The notes under the pieces are model-generated. The model had not been told where the DNA came from. It saw nothing but the letters and a program-made list of their open reading frames with translations, and ran no database searches. From assembly GCA_020072565.1 (NCBI GenBank), contig JAIQGI010000037.1, positions 1 through 64,000 of the forward strand: DNA of 64,000 bases. Reading direction: 5' to 3'. This DNA is from Terriglobia bacterium (GTDB taxonomy: Bacteria; Acidobacteriota; UBA6911). A program made the position numbers and the translations under genes. Positions 8,335 through 17,717 of this stretch are shown piece by piece (the first letter of the stretch is position 1; the number at the start of each line of letters is the position of its first letter).

Positions 8335-10797
8335 TTATTCGCACCGCAGGGATGACATGGGGTCCACCTGGGCGGCGCGCCGGGCCGGGACATAACTGGC
8401 AAGCAGCGCCACCAGGATCAAGAGCGTCGGAACTGCGGCAAACGTCAAGCCGTCGGTTGCAGTGATGCCGAACAAGAGGCTTCGCATAAAGCGAGTGAGC
8501 GCAAGAGCTCCGGCCAGGCCGATGCCTGCACCGAAGAGCGCGAGAGTCACTCCCTGGCGAACGATCGAGCCCAAGATGGTGCCTTGCGTAGCACCCAGCG
8601 CGATGCGTATTCCGATTTCCCGCGAGCCCTGGCTTACCAGATAAGCGATCACGCCGTAGGTGCCGATGCCGGCCAGCGCCAGAGCGAGGCCGGCAAAGAT
8701 GCCGAGCAGCAGCATCGAGAATCGGCGCGGAGCCAGCGATTGATCGACGAACTGCTCCATGGTGCGAACATTGTATGCGGGTAAATTCGGATCAAGATCG
8801 CGGATTTCCTTCTTGACTGCCGACGTAAGCGAGGCCGGGTCAGTGCCGCTCCGCAAAACGACGGTCATCGCCCGCGTGGGGATCTGGGTTTGCGGTAGGT
8901 AGAAAGCGATGCGCGGATCAGAGTCGAGCGCATCGTGTTTCACTCTGGCGACCACACCGACAATGGTCAGCCAGGGAACCTTGGATTGTACCTGGTGGAT
9001 GCGCTTGCCGACCGGATCCTGGTTTGGCCAGAACTGCTGGGCCATGCTGTCGTCGATAATGGCGACTCTGGGGGAGTCGGCAGTATCTTGTTCGGTGAAA
9101 AACCGCCCACGCCGCAGCGGAATCTCCATCGCCTGGAAATAGTGCCCGCCGCCGACGCGTTCATCCGCATTAATGAACTTCTCACCCGCAAGGGGCGTGC
9201 GTCCTTCGATCGTGATTGGAGTCCAGGCAAATGTCTGAGTCAGCGGCAGTGCCGTCGTGCCGCCCGAAGCGCTCACGCCGGGCAGGTGTTCGAAACGGTC
9301 CCAGAGCTGGCGATAGGTCGCCAGCACTGCCTGCGGGTCGTTGTACTTGCGGCCGGTCATCGTCAGGCCGAAGGTCAACAGATTGCGGGGATTAAAGCCC
9401 GGATGTACACTCTGCAGGCGCGCGAAACTGCGAATCAGAAGTCCGGCTCCTATCAGCAGCACCACGGATAACGCGAGTTCGGAAACAACGAGCAACCTGC
9501 GCAGGTTGGGACCACGCCCCCACATCATGTTGCCGCCGGCCGAACCCCGGCCTGCTTCCTTCAGGGTCGCATTCAGGTCAACGCCGGCAACCCGCAAAGC
9601 CGGCACCAGGCCGAAAAGAACGCCCGTGACAAGAGATACGAGCAATGTAGAGAGAAGCACCCGTCCATCGATGCCGATGTCCTGCATGCGCGGAACGCTC
9701 TTTGCTCCCAACACATCAATCCAGCTCAGACTCCAGAGCGAGAGGAGGACGCCCAACCCTCCGCCGCATAGAGCGAGCAGAATGCTTTCTGTAAGCAGTT
9801 GACGGATGATGCGGGCGCGGCCTGCGCCCAGCATTGCGCGCACGGCGATTTCCTTCCGGCGGGCCGCCGCACGCGCCAGCAGCAGGCTGGCGACGTTGGC
9901 GCAAGCCACCAGCAGGACCAGGCCGACCGAAGCGAGAAGGATGTGAAGAGGCCGGCGGACGTCGCCCACCACCTGCTCCAGAAGCGGCACGATGCTGAAC
10001 GTGAGACCACCGTTGGGTGGATACAGGTCCGGATATTCCCTCCGCAAGCGGTCTGTGACGGCATCCATCTCGGTCTGGGCTTGCCGGAGCGAAACGCCGG
10101 GTTTGAGCTTGCCCATGAGGTTGTAATCTTCACGGTCGCGAATCTGAGACGCATTCGGTGCCAGCGGCAGCGGCAGGACGATCTCCGCCTGTTCGGCGCC
10201 GCCCAGTGTCGGAAGCACTTCTCGCGGCAAAGAAAATGATCGGGACAGAATGCCGATCACCTGGTAGGGCTGGCCGTTTATCGTAATCGACTTGCCGATT
10301 ACATCGGGATCCGAGCCATAGCGGCGCGCCCACATCCCGTAACTGAGCACAGCCGTTAGCGGGCGGCCCTGCGAGTCCTCTTCCGGAACGAAAAGCCGAC
10401 CCTGGGCCGGCCTCACACCGAGCATGGGCAGGAGATTGGAGGAGACCCGAATGGTTCCAACACGCTCGGGTTCGCCGTCTCCGGTCAGGTTGACATTTCC
10501 GCCGATGGCGATCGCCAGCTGTTCAAAGCCCGTGTGTCCCGCCTTGATGTCAAAATATTGCGCGGTGGAAAACCAGTCTTCGGCTATCCCCAGCCCCGGC
10601 GAGCGGTTCCACAGAATTACCAGGCGATTCGGGTCCTGGTATGGAAGCGGGCGCAGCAGCAATGCGTTCGTAACACTGAAGATGGTTGTGTTGGCGCCAA
10701 TGCCGATTGCGAGAGCGAGGATCGCGGCCGCGGCAAATCCGGGATTCTTCGCAAGGGCCCGAAAAGCGAAGCGGATGTCCCGTCGGAGTGCACTCAT
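8335..10797 (-). CDS. Duplicated orphan ABC permease (ADOP, MacB/FtsX-type)
   Basis: About 820 residues. It contains two copies of the MacB-like arrangement: an N-terminal membrane helix (near residue 25), a large periplasmic domain (about 50-265), then membrane helices of the FtsX type (about 275-420), a second anchoring helix near 440, a second periplasmic domain (about 470-680), and three closing helices (690-815). This tandem layout without an ATPase partner matches the acidobacterial duplicated orphan permeases, and no ATPase or membrane-fusion gene is adjacent. MacB-type permeases couple cytoplasmic ATP use to periplasmic efflux or signalling; the substrate here is unknown. The start is set at MSALRRDIRFAFRAL, where family homology begins; the longer reading frame from 10848 adds a non-homologous leader. 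Confidence 0.88.
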   Translation of the reverse strand: MSALRRDIRFAFRALAKNPGFAAAAILALAIGIGANTTIFSVTNALLLRPLPYQDPNRLVILWNRSPGLGIAEDWFSTAQYFDIKAGHTGFEQLAIAIGGNVNLTGDGEPERVGTIRVSSNLLPMLGVRPAQGRLFVPEEDSQGRPLTAVLSYGMWARRYGSDPDVIGKSITINGQPYQVIGILSRSFSLPREVLPTLGGAEQAEIVLPLPLAPNASQIRDREDYNLMGKLKPGVSLRQAQTEMDAVTDRLRREYPDLYPPNGGLTFSIVPLLEQVVGDVRRPLHILLASVGLVLLVACANVASLLLARAAARRKEIAVRAMLGAGRARIIRQLLTESILLALCGGGLGVLLSLWSLSWIDVLGAKSVPRMQDIGIDGRVLLSTLLVSLVTGVLFGLVPALRVAGVDLNATLKEAGRGSAGGNMMWGRGPNLRRLLVVSELALSVVLLIGAGLLIRSFARLQSVHPGFNPRNLLTFGLTMTGRKYNDPQAVLATYRQLWDRFEHLPGVSASGGTTALPLTQTFAWTPITIEGRTPLAGEKFINADERVGGGHYFQAMEIPLRRGRFFTEQDTADSPRVAIIDDSMAQQFWPNQDPVGKRIHQVQSKVPWLTIVGVVARVKHDALDSDPRIAFYLPQTQIPTRAMTVVLRSGTDPASLTSAVKKEIRDLDPNLPAYNVRTMEQFVDQSLAPRRFSMLLLGIFAGLALALAGIGTYGVIAYLVSQGSREIGIRIALGATQGTILGSIVRQGVTLALFGAGIGLAGALALTRFMRSLLFGITATDGLTFAAVPTLLILVALLASYVPARRAAQVDPMSSLRCE

Positions 10798-10863
10798 GGT
10801 GAGCTCAAAGCCTGAATACCACTTGCAAGAGTAGCTTGGAGGCGTCATGAGCCCCCACGGCGA

Positions 10864-11565
10864 CTATTTGTCACTCAGAAGCCGGGTAACATAGCACTGG
10901 CCGGTCGGCAGGTAACATGGAGTTTCGACTTTGTCTGAGAAAAACTCATCGACTGCCAGTCTTGCCCCCGGACAGCTTCGGAATCCATAGTCATCAAAAA
11001 CCATTATGCCGCCACCCTGCAACCTCGGATAAAAGAAGTTGCAGCAGTCAATGACCGACCGATAAATGTCCACGTCGATGTGGACAAAACAGAAGGTCAA
11101 AGCCTCCACAGGCTTTGCACTATGAGGGAACCAGCCTGCATGGAAGTGGACATTTCTGCAATCCGACAGCAAGGACTTGACGGCTTCCAGCGAGGTATCG
11201 TGGAAATCTCCTTCCCTGTGGAGGTCCTTGCTCTGATCTACGGACGGCATCCCGGTGAAGGTATCAAAAAGATGTATGTTCTTCCCCGTGGGTTCAAGGG
11301 TCTTGGCCAAGAGCCTGGCCGTGCCTCCTTTGTATACGCCGACCTCGGCGATGTCGCCCGCGATCCGGGATGCCTGTCTGGCGAACTGGAACAGCATAAA
11401 ACATCTTGCTTTGTCCACCAGAGTATAGCTGCTGACTTTGCTCATCTGCTCACTGAACTCCGCATGCTGGTCCCAGAGGTGAATGGGATTGGGTCGGCAC
11501 CGTTCGAGCTGATATCCGGTCCTGGACAACCCTTTGTTGATTATGTCCCTGACCTTGATTCTCAT
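10864..11565 (-). CDS. TylF/MycF-type SAM-dependent methyltransferase
   Basis: About 233 residues. It has the TylF/MycF fold landmarks: an AdoMet-binding loop AEVGVYKGGTARLLA near residue 70, the LFDTFTGMP strand-loop, the HIDVDIYRS acidic motif that in this family helps hold the metal and sugar substrate, and VFDDYGF near the C-terminus. TylF and MycF methylate hydroxyls of macrolide sugars, but this broad family also acts on cell-surface sugars. The start is set at MRIKVRDII; the upstream in-frame extension shows no homology. An open frame ends five bases before this ATG (11571), hinting that it was once the second gene of an operon. Substrate unknown. Confidence 0.8.
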   Translation of the reverse strand: MRIKVRDIINKGLSRTGYQLERCRPNPIHLWDQHAEFSEQMSKVSSYTLVDKARCFMLFQFARQASRIAGDIAEVGVYKGGTARLLAKTLEPTGKNIHLFDTFTGMPSVDQSKDLHREGDFHDTSLEAVKSLLSDCRNVHFHAGWFPHSAKPVEALTFCFVHIDVDIYRSVIDCCNFFYPRLQGGGIMVFDDYGFRSCPGARLAVDEFFSDKVETPCYLPTGQCYVTRLLSDK

Positions 11566-11570
11566 AACTG

Positions 11571-11852
11571 TTACTGCCGTCCCCGGTTGGCGAGGCTTGC
11601 GCCGCTTCCGGATAAGTTCTGAATCACCATCGCTTCCGGTCCAAATCGCCGATCGCCCTGCCACAGTGAAGCGGGGCATGGCCTTTGCGGAAGATCAAGT
11701 TCAGCTCTTCGGAACTGAGCCAGGTCGACCCCGGCTTCGAGATGAAGCAAGAGCATGTTAGGGTCGTCGATCCAAGCCCCGGTTGTCAAGACCATGACCG
11801 CCCTCGAATACAGCACCAAAACCACTCGCCGGTCCACCAGTCCCATATCCAA
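11571..11852 (-). pseudogene. Possible decayed gene remnant upstream of the methyltransferase
   Basis: This 93-codon frame ends five bases before the methyltransferase start. Its middle part (a Trp-Ile-Asp-Asp-Pro-Asn block followed by a Leu/His/Glu run) loosely recalls the C-terminal half of sulfotransferases, and a neighbouring frame continues with an FRKG-like stretch, as though frameshifts had broken it. The similarity is weak and was judged by eye. It may equally be non-coding DNA. The remaining part of the gap to 11972 shows no other convincing gene. Confidence 0.2.
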
Positions 11853-11972
11853 TGGGACAAAACGATAACCAAATCAGGACATTCGTCCCATTTTTTGGGC
11901 TTCTCCATTGAGATAAATTCCTCTTACACAACGGATTGAAGCACTCAGCCGGTGTGGGTCGCGGAGGAGAAA

Positions 11973-12824
11973 ATGATGGCTCTCAAGCAGATTTTCCTGG
12001 TGTTTCTGACGCTCTTACTCAGCCCGGTGCCCAAAGTATCAGCACTGACCGTGGTCACCAATTTCATCGGCGGTGCCGCCCCTGCGAACACATCGGGTGG
12101 AGGCAACCTGGTTGAGATCGTGAATGCCGCGGCCCGGATTTGGGAGGCCGCTTATTCCGATCCGGGTACGATCACCATTAGTTTCGGATGGGCGCCTGTC
12201 GGCGATGCCGGAACTCACACTCTCGTCGAACAAGGCGGCATTCCCCACCGGGAGATTGCCGGGATCATCTTTTTCGATAACAGCGGTGCTGTTGCCTTCT
12301 ATCTTGATCCGACCCCGAATTCGGATGAAGAGTATCGGCGCCGGACGGAGGAATACCAGGATCTGGGCGGCGGCCTTGTCAATGTGGCGCGAGTATTCAG
12401 CAGTCCTGTTGGGGATGCCTTGGGCCACGTCGACCTTCTGTCCGTAGCCATACATGAGATCGGGCACGCTTTGGGAATGAGCGCGGCAAACTCTGCCTTC
12501 ATGAAGGAAGGCATCCAAGGTGCAATCCGCCTCAGCGGCGACCTCCCCTTTGCAGGGACGATTATTCCACTGGCGACCAACACGGCCGGCATCACATCTC
12601 ACTTTGATGCGCTGGCAGTCACCTATGGTTCGGTAATGGGAGGAATCGGTGGGGATGAGCGCAGGATACCTTCCGCATTGGACATTCTGGCCAACGCTCA
12701 GGTCAGCGGCTTCACGATGTTAAATCTTGATCCGCAGCAAACACCGCCATCCAGGGTCGCGCCCTCTCGCGGCGTCGGCCACTCCGATGCCGCCGTGCCG
12801 GCACAACGCAGCGCAAGAAGGTAA
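11973..12824 (+). CDS. Secreted HExxH zinc metalloprotease-like protein
   Basis: About 283 residues with a clear Sec signal peptide (MMALKQIFLVFLTLLLSP, cleaved after VSA). The mature part contains HEIGHALG near residue 162, the zinc-binding and catalytic helix of metzincin-like peptidases. In classic metzincins a third ligand (His or Asp) follows at HExxHxxGxxH/D; here that position is Ala, so the third ligand must come from elsewhere or activity is lost. The length and the N-terminal strand-rich region recall matrixin-like bacterial exoproteins. A strong ribosome site (GGAGGAGA, 11962-11970) fixes the start at 11973 rather than the first in-frame codon at 11952. No PEP-CTERM or membrane anchor is seen at the C-terminus. 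Substrate unknown. Confidence 0.7.
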   Translation: MMALKQIFLVFLTLLLSPVPKVSALTVVTNFIGGAAPANTSGGGNLVEIVNAAARIWEAAYSDPGTITISFGWAPVGDAGTHTLVEQGGIPHREIAGIIFFDNSGAVAFYLDPTPNSDEEYRRRTEEYQDLGGGLVNVARVFSSPVGDALGHVDLLSVAIHEIGHALGMSAANSAFMKEGIQGAIRLSGDLPFAGTIIPLATNTAGITSHFDALAVTYGSVMGGIGGDERRIPSALDILANAQVSGFTMLNLDPQQTPPSRVAPSRGVGHSDAAVPAQRSARR

Positions 12825-12848
12825 AATCCTTCCTGAATATGGAGCAAA

Positions 12849-13403
12849 CTACATTCCGGGAATGCGCCGCTGCAATGGTCCGATGTGTGCGCGGTGGTAG
12901 TCCAGGATTGTCTGAACCGTATCGCTCATTACCCGGTGGTCATGATATGGCACCTCATCTTCCTGGAGAAGTTGCACCAGCTTCTGGTCGATGGTCTCTT
13001 GGAACTCGAAATCCACCGAACGGACACCGTCGGGCCGCAGGTACTTGCGGGTGAACGGCACCTTGAACAGCAGGTCGTACGTGCGCACCCAATACCTGGA
13101 TAAGCCGTGTAACTCGGAAATGTGGCCGAACTTGTGGTAGAGGTAGACGTAGTTGTCCAGCACGGACCGGTCACAGATGATATTCGGGTAGATCTTGTTC
13201 AGCTCCAGCTCCCGTCCGATCGTGGTCGTAAGTATCCAGGTCTGAGCTTCCAGACTGGTTTCCTCGTTTATGGGAAACGGGCATCTGCGCGCGATCTCGT
13301 CAATGAACCCGACATCCAGGTGCTGCTTCTTGAGCTCGTTGCAAAGTTCGTAGGCCAGGGTTGTCTTTCCCACACCGTGGGTTCCAATGAATGCGATCTT
13401 CAT
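12849..13403 (-). CDS. AAA_28 (NadR/Ttd14-like) P-loop NTPase
   Basis: A 184-residue protein with a perfect Walker A (GTHGVGKTT, residues 7-15) at the very N-terminus, an FIDEIARR segment near 33-40, and CDRSVLDNYVY near 82-92, which is the DRSxxD motif of NadR-like and Ttd14-like kinases where the Asp/Arg pair contacts the phosphate acceptor. It is therefore probably a small-molecule or nucleoside kinase-type ATPase in the cytoplasm, though the acceptor is unknown. It converges tail to tail with the secreted metalloprotease-like gene with about 24 bases between the stops. Domain call is firm; the specific activity is not. Confidence 0.78.
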   Translation of the reverse strand: MKIAFIGTHGVGKTTLAYELCNELKKQHLDVGFIDEIARRCPFPINEETSLEAQTWILTTTIGRELELNKIYPNIICDRSVLDNYVYLYHKFGHISELHGLSRYWVRTYDLLFKVPFTRKYLRPDGVRSVDFEFQETIDQKLVQLLQEDEVPYHDHRVMSDTVQTILDYHRAHIGPLQRRIPGM

Positions 13404-13862
13404 AGCGTGTGCGCTCGATCATTTTTCACGGATGAAGATACAATAGGTGCGTCTCAGAGGCAACGCGCTTCCCTGTACCGGTTTTGCTCCCGGCCGGCGG
13501 GGAACAGCCCCCCATGTGCGGGGACGGATACATTGCAGAGCAGCCGCGCCTGGCACGTATCTGCCAAATGCCGCCATTCATGAAATTCGTGCCATTCGGT
13601 GCCGCTTTCCTTTTTTGAGGAGTCAAGTTTGAAGCAGTACCGCATGCGCCAGGCGCGCACCCTGCGACGCATCAAAAGCTCATGCTATCCGGTTGGTGAA
13701 CGTCGGTATCGGGATCGGTATCGCAATCGCGGTCGCTATCGGCTTTTGCCGGCTAAGAGTTCCGATTGCGATGGCGATTGCGATCCCGATACCGATTTGT
13801 CTATTTTGGGAGCAGGCGCGACGCATGGACGATGCCGGTTTTCGCCGGATGAGAGACGCCGC
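13404..13862. other. Intergenic stretch containing a long palindrome
   Basis: No convincing gene. The short frames here are low complexity (Gly-Ile/Ala-Ile alternation) and arise from the hexamer-rich palindrome at 13703-13795, which is listed separately. The rest (13404-13702) shows no recognisable signal apart from the presumed promoter of the P-loop gene on the minus strand. Confidence 0.5.
13703..13795. repeat. Hexamer-based imperfect palindrome (intergenic)
   Basis: The left arm (13703-13742) and right arm (13762-13795) are near reverse complements, both reading TCGGTATCGGGATCG then a run of CAATCGC-type hexamers; the left arm carries one extra GTATCG unit. The loop is 19 bases (13743-13761) and itself contains GCCGGC. 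The arms are built from degenerate six-base units (NATCGN), so the element could fold into a very long hairpin in RNA or extrude as a cruciform. It sits between two genes that both run leftwards, downstream of the zinc-ribbon gene and upstream of the P-loop gene. It is too long and lacks the T-tract of an ordinary terminator; it resembles dispersed intergenic palindromes. Confidence 0.75.
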
Positions 13863-14621
13863 TTACGATTGGAGGGTACGCCAGATGCCCGACAGGATCT
13901 GAAAGAGCGAGTCGGATTCTGCCGGAGTTGTCAGGCGCAGGGATGAGTCTTGTCCCAACAGGGTGATCCTGGCAAGATTGCGCTGCTGTTCGCGCAGGTG
14001 CAGCTTTTCCTCTTCCAACCTGGCCCGATCGCGCTCGCGCGCTTTTTTGAGACCACCGCCCTGAATGAACAACACGATTTGCCTGAGTTCATCGCGGTCG
14101 AACCATGTCCCATGCGTCTTGCACCAGTCTACGATGATGCCGGAGCAGCTGCCGAAGTTTGTCCGGTTCATCAGTTTCCTGCACGCCGGACAGGGGATAT
14201 ACAGGCGTTCGTTCCGGCCTGGAGCCGAGCCCTCTTCGATCCGCGGTTTGAACTCGAAGCCGAGCACGGCTTCCTGTTCCTCCTGGCGGTCACAGAGCTT
14301 CTGAAGCGTGTCCTTGTTGAGCCAAAGGCCCCCGCATGAAACGCATTCATGGACGGCTTCATGGCCCAGATTGATGAGCATCAGGTCTGCAGCGCAGCGC
14401 GGGCACTTGAGAACGTCCGGTTGTGCAGGCGTTCCGGCCGAGGCTTCGGTCCCGCACCAGGGACAATGCTTCATTCCTGTGAAAATCGCTCCGTAGCAGG
14501 CGGGACACACGATGGTGGCCAGCGTCGATCTGCAGTAAGCGCAGCGGACGCTCTCGGGCGCCGCCGCGGCCCCACAGTTCGGGCAGTGGTAAACGCCGCG
14601 CTTTATTGCGGTATCGGTCAT
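13863..14621 (-). CDS. Multi-zinc-ribbon protein with TFIIB-like zinc finger domains
   Basis: About 252 residues. At least four CxxC knuckle pairs occur in order: CPNC and CAYC (10-30), CPAC and CPWC (38-58), CPRC then CVSCGGLWLNKDTL (72-105), and CPAC then WCKTHGTWFDRDEL (145-185). The CxxCGGxWLxxxEL pattern is the hallmark of the bacterial TFIIB-type zinc-binding domain (zf-TFIIB), present twice, the second in a divergent form. The C-terminal third is a charged helix rich in Lys, Arg and Glu, probably coiled coil. Such proteins are thought to bind nucleic acid or protein, but their role is not established. Start set at MTDTAIKRGVYHC; the frame is open to 14729. No adjacent partner gene suggests a function. 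Confidence 0.72.
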   Translation of the reverse strand: MTDTAIKRGVYHCPNCGAAAAPESVRCAYCRSTLATIVCPACYGAIFTGMKHCPWCGTEASAGTPAQPDVLKCPRCAADLMLINLGHEAVHECVSCGGLWLNKDTLQKLCDRQEEQEAVLGFEFKPRIEEGSAPGRNERLYIPCPACRKLMNRTNFGSCSGIIVDWCKTHGTWFDRDELRQIVLFIQGGGLKKARERDRARLEEEKLHLREQQRNLARITLLGQDSSLRLTTPAESDSLFQILSGIWRTLQS

Positions 14622-14881
14622 ATCCGGAAGAACTCCATCCCCCGGGTCGCGCCATCGCCGGGGTCCCGCTATGGGATCGGTACATGAAGGCATCGACTTT
14701 AGGGAAACCGGGAAGCCCGGTTTTGACATGGCTTGGGCGCATCAACGGTCTCTGGTAGTAGATACCAGCAAAACCTATGCTTGCAGGTGGTAATCGCGTA
14801 CCATCTCCCCGCTTGCCCGTGGAGGGGAGAAAATGTTCAGGAGATCTTGCCTTACATCACGGATCACTAACAGGAGCGGAC

Positions 14882-17635
14882 ATGTACACGCACTTAATTC
14901 TACGGACTTCCGGCACTGCCTCGCTATTTTTCCTCGTACTCTCTTTTTTGCTGTTTCCCGTTTGTCCAGCACAGGCCCGTCTGCAGGCTCCGCGCGGGAG
15001 CATCGCGGGCATGGTCAAAGACACCAGCAACGGGCTGGTGGTTCGTGCGCGAGCTACCCTGCTTAACTCAAGCCAGGCGTCACTGCGCATGACGGAAACC
15101 GACGGTGGTGGGAAGTTCCGCTTTGATGATGTTCCTCCCGGCGCTTACGAAATCCTGGTAGCGAGTCCGGGATTCAACCTGGAGCGGCGGGCTGTTACCG
15201 TGACCGCGGGCAGCACGAGCGAACTGACGGTGATCATGGCAGTACGCCAGATTACCGAAGTCATAACCGTCACTGCCGAGATCGGGACGGCCAGAGACAA
15301 GGACGCGGTTGCCCAGCAGGTCAATGTGATCGGGGATAATGCCCTCACGCAGCGCGCCACCGCGGTGCTGGCACAGGCCGCAGATGAAGAGGTCGGTATT
15401 TCGCTGCAGCGCACGAGCCCGACTGTCGGCGCCGTGCTGGTGCGGGGCCTGACCGAGGTGGGTGTTTACATTGACGGCGTACGATACACAAATTCCACTC
15501 AGCGCGGCGGCATCAACACCTTCTTCAATCTCAATGATCCGACCAGCCTGGATGCCATCGAGGTGTTGCGCGGTCCGAACACGGCGCAGTACGGATCGGA
15601 CTCCCTCGGCGGGACCGTGCAACTCCTCACCCGCCAGCCGCCGCTGGGCTCCGCTCAACGGGACCTGCACGGCGAATTCAACACCTTCTTCAGCAGCGCC
15701 GATTCTTCTTACGGCAGCAATGCGCTCATGACCTATGGCACGAAGCGTTGGGGAGTGCTGACCAATTTCACCGGCCGTCGTATCAACACGCTGCGCCCGG
15801 GCGGCGGCATGGACAGCCATTCTGCGATCACGCGCTTTCTCGGGCTGCCTTCCAGCATCATCGGATCGTCCAGGCTGCCTGATACCGGCTTCACGCAATA
15901 TGGCGGCACCATCAAACTGAACTATATGCCTGCGGCGGACCAGCAGTTGAGTCTGCACTATCAGCGGGGGCAGCAGGACGGCGGCAAACGCTACGACCAG
16001 TTGCTGGGCGGGGATGGCAATCTGATTGCCGATCTGCGCAACCTGATGCTCGATTTTGTCTACGGGCGCTATTCCAAACAGAGGGCAGGATTTTTTGACA
16101 ACCTCACCGCGACCGTTTCATACAACAGCCAGCGTGAAGAACGCGTCAATCAGGGCGGCAACGGCAATCCGCTGGCCGCCGTCATCCACGACAAGGAGCG
16201 CACGAGCTCCCACGGCGCCAGCTTCTATCTTGACAAGCAATCATTCCACCGCAACAGCTTCCTTTGGGGCGGCGACTTTTACCGCGACCGGGTGAACGCG
16301 CCGTCGTATTCCCTCGATCCGGCTACCGGCATCTTCACGCTGGTGCGGCCTCGCGTGCCTAACGGGGCTCGCTATATTCTGGCAGGGCTTTACGTGCAGG
16401 ATTCCTTCGAGTTGATCCGGAACCGGCTGCGACTGAGCGGTGCGTTGCGGTACAACGTCGGTTCGTATCGCTCGAGGGCTGCGAACAGTCCGCTCGTTAA
16501 CGGTCAGCCGCTGTTCCCCGACGACTCATTGCGGGTCGGCGATTTTTCGGGACGCATCGGTGCGGTGGTGACGCTGGCCGGCGGGTTCAACGTCGCCGGC
16601 AATTACAGTCGCGGTTTTCGCGCGCCGAACATCACGAGCCTGGGCTCGACCGGCCTCGTGGGCGTGGGGTATCAGGTAGCCACCAGCGATTTGACGGGAC
16701 TCGGCGCGACCATCGGGACGACTGCGGATGACAGCGCCGTCTCGACCGGCGTGACGGTGGAACCGCTGCGGTCGGAAATCAGCAACAACTTTGACCTCAG
16801 TCTGCGTTTTCGCAACCGGCGGATCGAGACGGATCTGACCGGCTTCCTGATCGACTACGAGAATACGATCGTCCGGCAGACGCTGATCCTGCCCCCGGGT
16901 GCGGTCGGCACACACCTCGGCAGTCAGGTGATCGAGAGTCAGAATGCCAACGGCGCCGTCTTCGTGCCGCTTTCCTCGAGTCCCGTTCTGGTACAGGCGA
17001 ATTTCGGCGGGACCCGATTGTACGGTGTGGAATACACGCTCGACGTTCGATTAACGGATTCGTGGTCATTGGGCGGCAACTACAGCTACGTGCGCGCACG
17101 AGACAAAGAAACCGGTGTGCCGCCGAATCTGGGCGGCGGCGGTTTGCCGCCGCAAATCGGCTTCCTGCAACTGCGCTATCAGCCGGCCGGGAAGCGATAT
17201 TGGATCGAAGCTTACTCGACCCTCGCAGGCAGACAGGATCGGCTGTCCACGCTCGACCTTTCCGACAGGCGCACGGGCGCGGCGCGGTCGCGTTCGAACA
17301 TCCAGAACTTCTTTCGCCGCGGTGCGTGTGTGTATGGCCTGACCACGCCGGGCCCGGACGGACGCTGTGGCTCGAGCGGCGGCATACTGATCGCCACCGC
17401 TGAGACGCTGGCGCAGGTGCAGAACCGCGTGCTCGGCAGCGCAACCTCGGCGCCTCTGTTCCCGGCCATTCCCGGTTATGGTCTGCTCAATCTGCGTGGC
17501 GGATTCCGCCTCAGTGAGAGCCATGAAATCACGGTTGATTTTGAAAACATCGGGGACAAAAGCTATCGCGCGCCCGGTTGGGGCGTTGACGGCCCTGGAC
17601 GCAGCGTGACGGCGCACTATCGCTTCCGTTTCTGA
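14882..17635 (+). CDS. TonB-dependent outer-membrane receptor
   Basis: About 917 residues. A Sec signal peptide (about 1-32) is followed by a carboxypeptidase-regulatory-like beta domain (about 35-115), then a plug domain (about 125-245, with VLVRGLTEVGVYIDGV and IEVLRGPNTAQYGSDSLGG) and a long beta-barrel ending in an aromatic C-terminal strand (Tyr-Arg-Phe-Arg-Phe). These receptors take up iron complexes, vitamins or glycans using TonB energy. The barrel carries no obvious substrate clue, but the neighbourhood contains many carbohydrate genes. An AGGAGCGG ribosome site just before 14882 decides the start; the frame is open from 14777. It is 82 bases upstream of the dikinase-like gene on the same strand, so the two may be co-transcribed. 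Confidence 0.92.
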   Translation: MYTHLILRTSGTASLFFLVLSFLLFPVCPAQARLQAPRGSIAGMVKDTSNGLVVRARATLLNSSQASLRMTETDGGGKFRFDDVPPGAYEILVASPGFNLERRAVTVTAGSTSELTVIMAVRQITEVITVTAEIGTARDKDAVAQQVNVIGDNALTQRATAVLAQAADEEVGISLQRTSPTVGAVLVRGLTEVGVYIDGVRYTNSTQRGGINTFFNLNDPTSLDAIEVLRGPNTAQYGSDSLGGTVQLLTRQPPLGSAQRDLHGEFNTFFSSADSSYGSNALMTYGTKRWGVLTNFTGRRINTLRPGGGMDSHSAITRFLGLPSSIIGSSRLPDTGFTQYGGTIKLNYMPAADQQLSLHYQRGQQDGGKRYDQLLGGDGNLIADLRNLMLDFVYGRYSKQRAGFFDNLTATVSYNSQREERVNQGGNGNPLAAVIHDKERTSSHGASFYLDKQSFHRNSFLWGGDFYRDRVNAPSYSLDPATGIFTLVRPRVPNGARYILAGLYVQDSFELIRNRLRLSGALRYNVGSYRSRAANSPLVNGQPLFPDDSLRVGDFSGRIGAVVTLAGGFNVAGNYSRGFRAPNITSLGSTGLVGVGYQVATSDLTGLGATIGTTADDSAVSTGVTVEPLRSEISNNFDLSLRFRNRRIETDLTGFLIDYENTIVRQTLILPPGAVGTHLGSQVIESQNANGAVFVPLSSSPVLVQANFGGTRLYGVEYTLDVRLTDSWSLGGNYSYVRARDKETGVPPNLGGGGLPPQIGFLQLRYQPAGKRYWIEAYSTLAGRQDRLSTLDLSDRRTGAARSRSNIQNFFRRGACVYGLTTPGPDGRCGSSGGILIATAETLAQVQNRVLGSATSAPLFPAIPGYGLLNLRGGFRLSESHEITVDFENIGDKSYRAPGWGVDGPGRSVTAHYRFRF

Positions 17636-17717
17636 CCTCCTCGCCTTTTGACTTTCCAGCGCGTTTTGCGGATGATAGGGATTCACACGCGAAACAGGAG
17701 GGCCAAGGAGCGAACGG

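Noticed and set aside
8106-8402. A 98-codon minus-strand frame overlapping the end of the ADOP permease
   Set aside because: It overlaps the permease in another frame and is Arg/Pro-rich without recognisable order.
13693-13902. A 69-codon plus-strand frame rich in Gly-Ile and Ala-Ile
   Set aside because: The sequence results from translation of the hexamer palindrome, so it is probably not a membrane peptide gene.
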